NCBI GenBank assembly: GCA_900547555.1
Contig: URHG01000006.1
Span: 1-64,000, forward strand
Length of the DNA stretch: 64,000 bases
Direction of reading: 5' to 3'
Source: an uncultured Porphyromonadaceae bacterium
GTDB taxonomy: Bacteria; Bacteroidota; Bacteroidia; Bacteroidales; UBA11471
The translations under genes and the position numbers were made by a program. Below are positions 62,123 through 64,000 of this stretch, one piece after another. A model generated the notes under the pieces. The model was not told where the DNA came from. It saw only the letters and a program-made list of their open reading frames with translations, and did no database searches. Position 1 is the stretch's first letter. Each line of letters starts with the position of its first letter.

Positions 62123-63703
62123 TTATTGGAATATAAAATCGTATAATTCGCAGAGCGATTGGCCTTCCACATCTGAGGTGAATAACATGTAGAGAGCATG
62201 TTTCCCTTTCAATCCTCTTACTCCCGAGAGTGGGGCGGTGTGTTCACTCACTGTACCGTCGGATGTGGAGTCGAGTTTCAATCGACCTATCTCTTTACCT
62301 CCCCGGCTTTTCCACGGACTGTCAATCATGAAAATGATTTCCCCGTCTATGCCTGTCGATTTCAGTCGCAGACATAATTCGGCTTTTTTGCGGCGCCCCA
62401 ATAGGTCGAAATTGAAATATTTATACCCGATGATGGAGCCGTTTGTGTTGTTGACGACCGGTGCATGAAAGGCATTCCGGCTGTAAGAGGCGTCGAGGCC
62501 ATCATCTCCCGCATAAGTCGCTTTGACATAAGATCCGCTGTGTATGTAGTTGGGGTATTTCTTGATAATAGGAGTGGGCCCGGTATAGTAGCAGACAATA
62601 CCGGCCGGTTGGCGTTCAAAAGGATTCAGTCCTTCGGAACAAAAGCCTTCGGAGGTGTATTCGGCCTCGGAAATTTCTACTTTGTCTTTTTTTACGTTAA
62701 CGGTAACCGGTGCGACCATGGCCTGACGCGAAAATTCATTCGTCCCTATTTGCCGGTGATAGAAGACATACCATTGCCCGTTTATCTCGGCCAGACTACC
62801 GTGGGTATTCCCTCCCGAGTTGGCCGTAGGAATGACTTTGCCTTGTTCGTCATATCCGCGAGCACGGCCATCGATAAGAGTTCCACCGTAAGTGAACGGC
62901 CCTAACGGACTGTCGCTGTAAGCGTAAGCCAATGTATAGTTGGTGGAAGGAAGCGAAAATTCACCATCTTTGGTAACCCGGCTATATATGAATACATATT
63001 TCCCGTTGATTTTCCGCATCGAGGAGGCCTCGAAAAATCGGAATTCGCCTTCTTGTTTACAGCCCGAAATCATATCTTCTACAATGTGTGTACCGGGTTT
63101 TACGGTACACATGGTCGTAGGGTCGAGTTCGGCGCCGAAAGAGCGATTGAATCCCCAATAACCATATACCCGGCCGTCATCATCGCAAAAAATAGCAGGG
63201 TCGAACCCGAATATTCCGTAAGTAGTACGGCCGTCGTCATTCCAATTGCATACCTCAAAAGGACCGTCGGGACGATAGGATTTGGCTATCATGTTTTGTC
63301 TGCCGTCGACTTGGTTGTTGGGACATAAATAATATACTTTACGGCCATTTTCGATACATTCCATTACATCGGGTGCATACAATACATCGGCCAAAGTATC
63401 GGGTGTGAAAGGTTGTCCGTCTCGGGTGAATTCCGATTTGAAAATCACACCGTCGTATCGCCATTCACGTAAATTGTCGACCGAGGCCGACCATACGACT
63501 TGGTCGCGTCCGCAATAGTGCGTGCGCAGATTATCGTGCGAACCGTAGATATATACACGGAAAGAGCCGGGCTTGTCGGGATCCTCAAATACATACGGTT
63601 CTCCGTCGGGAATATGTTCCCACAAAGGAAGAAACGGATTTTGTGCATTGGCACATATACCGCCGACAACAAATACGACAATAAAGCTAAATAATTTCTT
63701 CAT
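62123..63703 (-). CDS. GH43-type arabinofuranosidase-like glycoside hydrolase
   Basis: The protein has 526 residues with a signal peptide (MKKLFSFIVVFVVGGICANA). Five-bladed propeller with DGEPYVFEDP, LYAPDVMEC and FFEASSMRKINGKYVFIYS, giving the usual Asp-Asp-Glu set. Residues about 380-526 form a beta-sandwich like a carbohydrate-binding module. It resembles the GH43 subfamily that removes arabinose from rhamnogalacturonan-II; the subfamily is inferred. Confidence 0.9.
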   Translation of the reverse strand: MKKLFSFIVVFVVGGICANAQNPFLPLWEHIPDGEPYVFEDPDKPGSFRVYIYGSHDNLRTHYCGRDQVVWSASVDNLREWRYDGVIFKSEFTRDGQPFTPDTLADVLYAPDVMECIENGRKVYYLCPNNQVDGRQNMIAKSYRPDGPFEVCNWNDDGRTTYGIFGFDPAIFCDDDGRVYGYWGFNRSFGAELDPTTMCTVKPGTHIVEDMISGCKQEGEFRFFEASSMRKINGKYVFIYSRVTKDGEFSLPSTNYTLAYAYSDSPLGPFTYGGTLIDGRARGYDEQGKVIPTANSGGNTHGSLAEINGQWYVFYHRQIGTNEFSRQAMVAPVTVNVKKDKVEISEAEYTSEGFCSEGLNPFERQPAGIVCYYTGPTPIIKKYPNYIHSGSYVKATYAGDDGLDASYSRNAFHAPVVNNTNGSIIGYKYFNFDLLGRRKKAELCLRLKSTGIDGEIIFMIDSPWKSRGGKEIGRLKLDSTSDGTVSEHTAPLSGVRGLKGKHALYMLFTSDVEGQSLCELYDFIFQ

Positions 63704-64000
63704 GTTGTGATAACTGTTTTGGGCCGAAAATTTTTCATAAAGATATTGAATATATTGGTTCGAGACAAATTAAGAAACAATTCTTTTCAAATGATAACCG
63801 ATGATAAAATGTGGAATGGATATTTGTTTCTTGTTATTAGGATTTTCATATATCCGATTGCGCAAAGAGACGGTGCTCTCTTGTTGGCGTGATAATGAGT
63901 CGGTAAGGGTGGGTTAGATAAAAAACGACTGATTTTATTTTATACTGTCTTTCCTTTCGCTATATTTGTCTGTCGGAAATCAGTGATGGTATTATGAATA
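63704..64000. other. Upstream region of the GH43 gene and right edge of the window
   Basis: Holds the GH43 promoter on the minus strand. TATATTTG at 63961-63968 on the plus strand is a likely -7 element for a gene that would start beyond or at the edge (an ATG lies at 63994). No complete gene is visible. Confidence 0.4.
63738..63769 (-). promoter_or_regulatory. Promoter of the GH43-nfo unit
   Basis: On the minus strand: TTTG (plus 63766-63769), 20 bases, TATCTTTA (plus 63738-63745). The -7 has the same single deviation as the GH143 promoter. Confidence 0.72.

Noticed and set aside
1..64000. CRISPR array, transposase, integrase or phage genes
   Set aside because: No direct-repeat array with regular spacers and no mobile-element protein signature was seen on either strand.

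Overview
The window is chromosomal DNA of a Bacteroidales member. Supporting signs are many promoters of the Bacteroidetes type (TTTG, 19-21 bases, TAnnTTTG), weak Shine-Dalgarno signals, BspA-like leucine-rich repeat proteins, a GldB-like lipoprotein, an adenosylcobalamin-dependent ribonucleotide reductase, and an array of plant pectin-degrading enzymes. A Barnesiella/Coprobacter-like gut or fermenter anaerobe would fit, but the genus is a guess. No transposase, integrase, phage gene, rRNA or CRISPR array was seen, so most of the window reads as stable core genome plus one carbohydrate-utilisation region.

Layout: 1-1.9 kb holds the end of murA, rimM and a tRNA-Ser(GGA). 2.1-6.1 kb holds two tiny membrane peptides and two secreted leucine-rich repeat proteins. 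6.1-15.6 kb holds pgk, pyrF, prfA, a TonB-receptor-like barrel, lon and trmN6. 15.6-20.0 kb is the aromatic amino acid operon pheA, aminotransferase, DAHP synthase/chorismate mutase, tyrA. It is preceded by a leader of about 320 bases that I read as two consecutive Phe/Tyr attenuators, the most striking feature here. 20.0-26.2 kb holds mscL, small unknowns, aroE, a gldB-like gene, a cell-wall amidase and an MCE protein. 26.4-36.5 kb holds dnaA, a nitroreductase, a class II ribonucleotide reductase overlapping a 4-alpha-glucanotransferase, a TetR regulator, fabG and an RluA-type pseudouridine synthase. 36.5-40.3 kb holds ferritin and the kduI-kduD-DUF4861 pectin-monosaccharide cluster. 40.4-49.6 kb holds purU, hisH, hisA, a sialidase-like lipoprotein, hisF, hisIE, an FtsE-like ATPase, lysC, lysA and a secreted unknown. 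49.7-50.3 kb holds a DUF4352 gene with an apparent frameshift.

50.5-63.7 kb, all on the minus strand, is a pectin / rhamnogalacturonan-II type degradation locus: GH43-like, nfo (a DNA-repair gene), a terminator, then a GH143-GH142-like two-domain enzyme, GH140-like, GH78, PL1 and PL10. Its architecture matches enzymes known to take apart rhamnogalacturonan-II in Bacteroides thetaiotaomicron. The lyases there and the kduI-kduD cluster 12 kb away would together turn polygalacturonate into 2-keto-3-deoxygluconate. No SusC/SusD pair lies in the window.

All calls come from reading the sequence and from recalled family knowledge; no database search was run. Start codons were moved inward where a signal peptide, a promoter or the usual family N-terminus supported it.
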